64,000 nucleotides of DNA from assembly GCA_964036665.1 (NCBI GenBank), contig OZ038529.1:10028501-10092500 (forward strand), written 5' to 3'. This document shows positions 62,291 to 64,000 of the stretch, in pieces. The first letter of the stretch is position 1. Each line of letters begins with the position of its first letter. Position numbers and translations under genes: made by a program. A model generated the notes under the pieces. That model searched no databases. It was not told the DNA's origin and worked only from the letters and a program-made list of their open reading frames with translations. The stretch comes from Gordius sp. MW1. Lineage: Eukaryota > Nematomorpha > Gordioida > Gordea > Gordiidae.

Positions 62291-63004
62291 TTAGGCCCTT
62301 TAAGACATTTTTTTTATAATTAAGAAACAATATAAAGAGTATTATTATTGTTTCTGAATAAAAGTTTTAATTATAATATTACAAATAAAAATAAAGATGC
62401 TGTATAAGACAATAAAGGGTGAAAATTAAGTCAAATTGTTGAGTTGACATAATTTAATAATTAATATTAATTTAAAACTAGAGTTTTTTATAATTAATTT
62501 CCACCTTACTTTTATTAATTGATATGAATAACAAACAATTAAAGCTTAACATGTTTTTAAAGACAGCTCCAAGCAATAGGTTAAATCAAATAGGTATTTA
62601 AATTTTTTTATTATTAGGTTTATATAAATATAATATTATATTAGGTGAAAAAAATGCAGTCCTGAAAGGTATTTACTTAGTGTTAGTGCTTTCATTCATT
62701 TATTCAAATTTATAGAAAATGAAAAGGAGAATTATATTGACATTTATAGCTCTTCATCCTAAACCTCGAGTATTTATATTAAATAATTTTAAAGCCATCA
62801 ATTAGGTTACACTGAAGGTCTTACTAACTTAATTGAAAATGGCATTCTAGAAAATTCCAATCAAAAAAATAAAAGTATAGCTAAGATTTTCAAACATTAT
62901 GGCTTTCAGACAACAATAAATTTAATAGCACAAGTTATTATAAAAATGATAACTACCATGATCCAGTTTCAAAAAATTCTACCTTATCAAGTAAACTATT
63001 ATAT

Positions 63005-63191
63005 TTATAGCAAATATCAGTATTATAATGTACACCTTTCAAATTTTAAAAACCAAGCTAAATTTTGCAGAGATACTCTAGGATAAATTTTATTAAGCTA
63101 CTGAAATAACAAAACCATAAAAATAACTAACTAGTTGTACAGTTTGTTTTGTTGGGGTCACCATGACCCTAACTCATCTACGAAGTGTTAA
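63005..63191. repeat. piggyBac-like terminus
   Basis: Read on the minus strand: TTAA (63188-63191), CACTTCGTAGATGAG, GGGTCATGGTGACCCC, then TTTCAGTAGCTTAATAAAAT, closely matching the left end at 21868. Only the end is preserved here. Confidence 0.6.
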
Positions 63192-63289
63192 GTGTAATGA
63201 TATATTTAAAGGATGAAATGAAATTGAAGGGGTCCAATCAACCAAAAATAGATTTTCCATTTACACCAACCAAATCCAAAAAAGGGAAC

Positions 63290-64000
63290 AGAAGAGCTTT
63301 CCAGACAAGCTGGTATGTCAGCTTTCGGTGGTAGAGTACAATGAAAGCAAAAACTGTGCCTTCTGCTTTCCATACCGGGCTTTGGGAATTTATCTGGAAA
63401 CCATATGGAGCTGAAATTTATCACCATAGGCTTCAACATTTGGAAAAAGGCGATAGAAGCGTTTAATACACATGCAAAATCTTCTCATCACCTTGATAGA
63501 ATGCAAGCTTGGAATTATTTTCAGGCAACGTTTGTATCAGGGAACATCGTGGAAACGTTTGAAACCTGTACTAAAGCTCAGATTCATGAGAGGCGTAAAT
63601 ATCTTAAACGCATAATAAGTGTATTAAAAATGGTTTCAAAATTAGAGCTTCCTTTAAGGGCTCATAGGGCTGGGCAAACAGCACCTAAAAAGGGAGTATT
63701 TTTAGAAACCTTGTCTTTATTAAAATCTTATGACCCCTTTTTACAAACCTACAACCCTCCCTTAAATTGTACTTACACATCACCAGAGATTCAAAATGAA
63801 CTATTAAATGTAATGGCTGAAATGGTCCCTAATAATATTATGTCAAAATTAAATGAATCAAATTTTTATTCACTAATTTTATATGGAACTAGGGACGTGG
63901 GATGCACAGAACAACTTAGTGTTTGTGTACGTTTTGTTGAATCTAATGACACACCTAAAGAATATTTTTTAGGATTTTTGCCCCTTGAAAGCTTTGATGC
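63290..64000 (+). pseudogene. DUF4371-type hAT transposase, plus copy, runs off the window
   Basis: The plus strand begins with a TTF-type zinc finger in two frames (ESKNCAFCFPYRA), then reads cleanly from about 63430: NIWKKAIEAFNTHAKSSHHL, MQAWNYFQATFVSGNI, HERRKYLKRIISVL, LLKSYDPFLQTYNPPLN, TSPEIQNELLNVMAEMVPNN, EQLSVCVRFVESNDTPKEYF and LGFLPLESFDA at the edge. This is the ZMYM1-like DUF4371 hAT transposase. The long open frame makes it better preserved than the minus copy. The catalytic C-terminal half lies outside the window. Confidence 0.82.

Overview
The window is nuclear DNA of an AT-rich eukaryote, almost certainly an invertebrate animal. Five conserved genes can be read as spliced models; one of them, TRAM, is an animal ER-translocon protein, and a copy of selenocysteine tRNA is also present. 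Introns fall into two classes: very many of 33-49 nt with GT...AG ends, and fewer of several hundred nt. Short introns of this kind occur in flatworms and some other compact-intron lineages, but I cannot name the species from sequence alone.

Host genes, left to right: eIF3 subunit I (+, 2636-6205, 7 exons); ribophorin II/RPN2 of the oligosaccharyltransferase (+, 16901-20449, 16 exons); ribosomal protein L7/uL30 (-, 23463-24379, 6 exons); TRAM (-, 43446-45031, 11 exons); and the last four exons of the TFIIH helicase XPD/ERCC2 (-, 49839-52123). The first four are complete with open frames and consensus splice sites. The XPD model has no 5' part anywhere up to 64000. Two genes act in translation, two at the ER translocon and one in DNA repair/transcription. 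They share no operon-like arrangement.

Almost everything else is transposon. 1-1330 is an RTE-like LINE remnant. 6787-8988, 12320-13476, 29163-30934 and 40032-41652 (plus fragments near 47.1-47.5 kb and 49.4 kb) form one repeat family with a small palindrome at each end, internal ~95-130 bp tandem hairpin repeats and tRNA T-arm-like modules; I do not recognise it. 9466-11879 is a non-autonomous Helitron carrying a two-exon GC-rich ORF. 33652-38218 is a full-length but frame-broken Rep/helicase Helitron with cognate ends. 13953-16104 is a non-autonomous hAT element that splits a MULE-type SWIM zinc-finger ORF with a perfect 8-bp target duplication. 27904-32457 is a BED-finger hAT transposon that landed in a piggyBac-like end and was itself entered by the palindromic-end family.

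The last 12 kb (52-64 kb) is a nest: hAT transposase fragments broken by a deleted Ty3/gypsy element (54055-56549), another hAT (57405-58083) and a TA-flanked MITE (58093-58494), then a second gypsy remnant and two opposed DUF4371-type hAT copies. A CCA-ended tRNA-Sec 3' half joined head-on to an 18S rRNA fragment sits at 46679-46850 inside another hAT-like element.

Coordinates of spliced genes come from hand translation; exon borders obey GT/AG and keep frame. TE boundaries without a stated target duplication are approximate.
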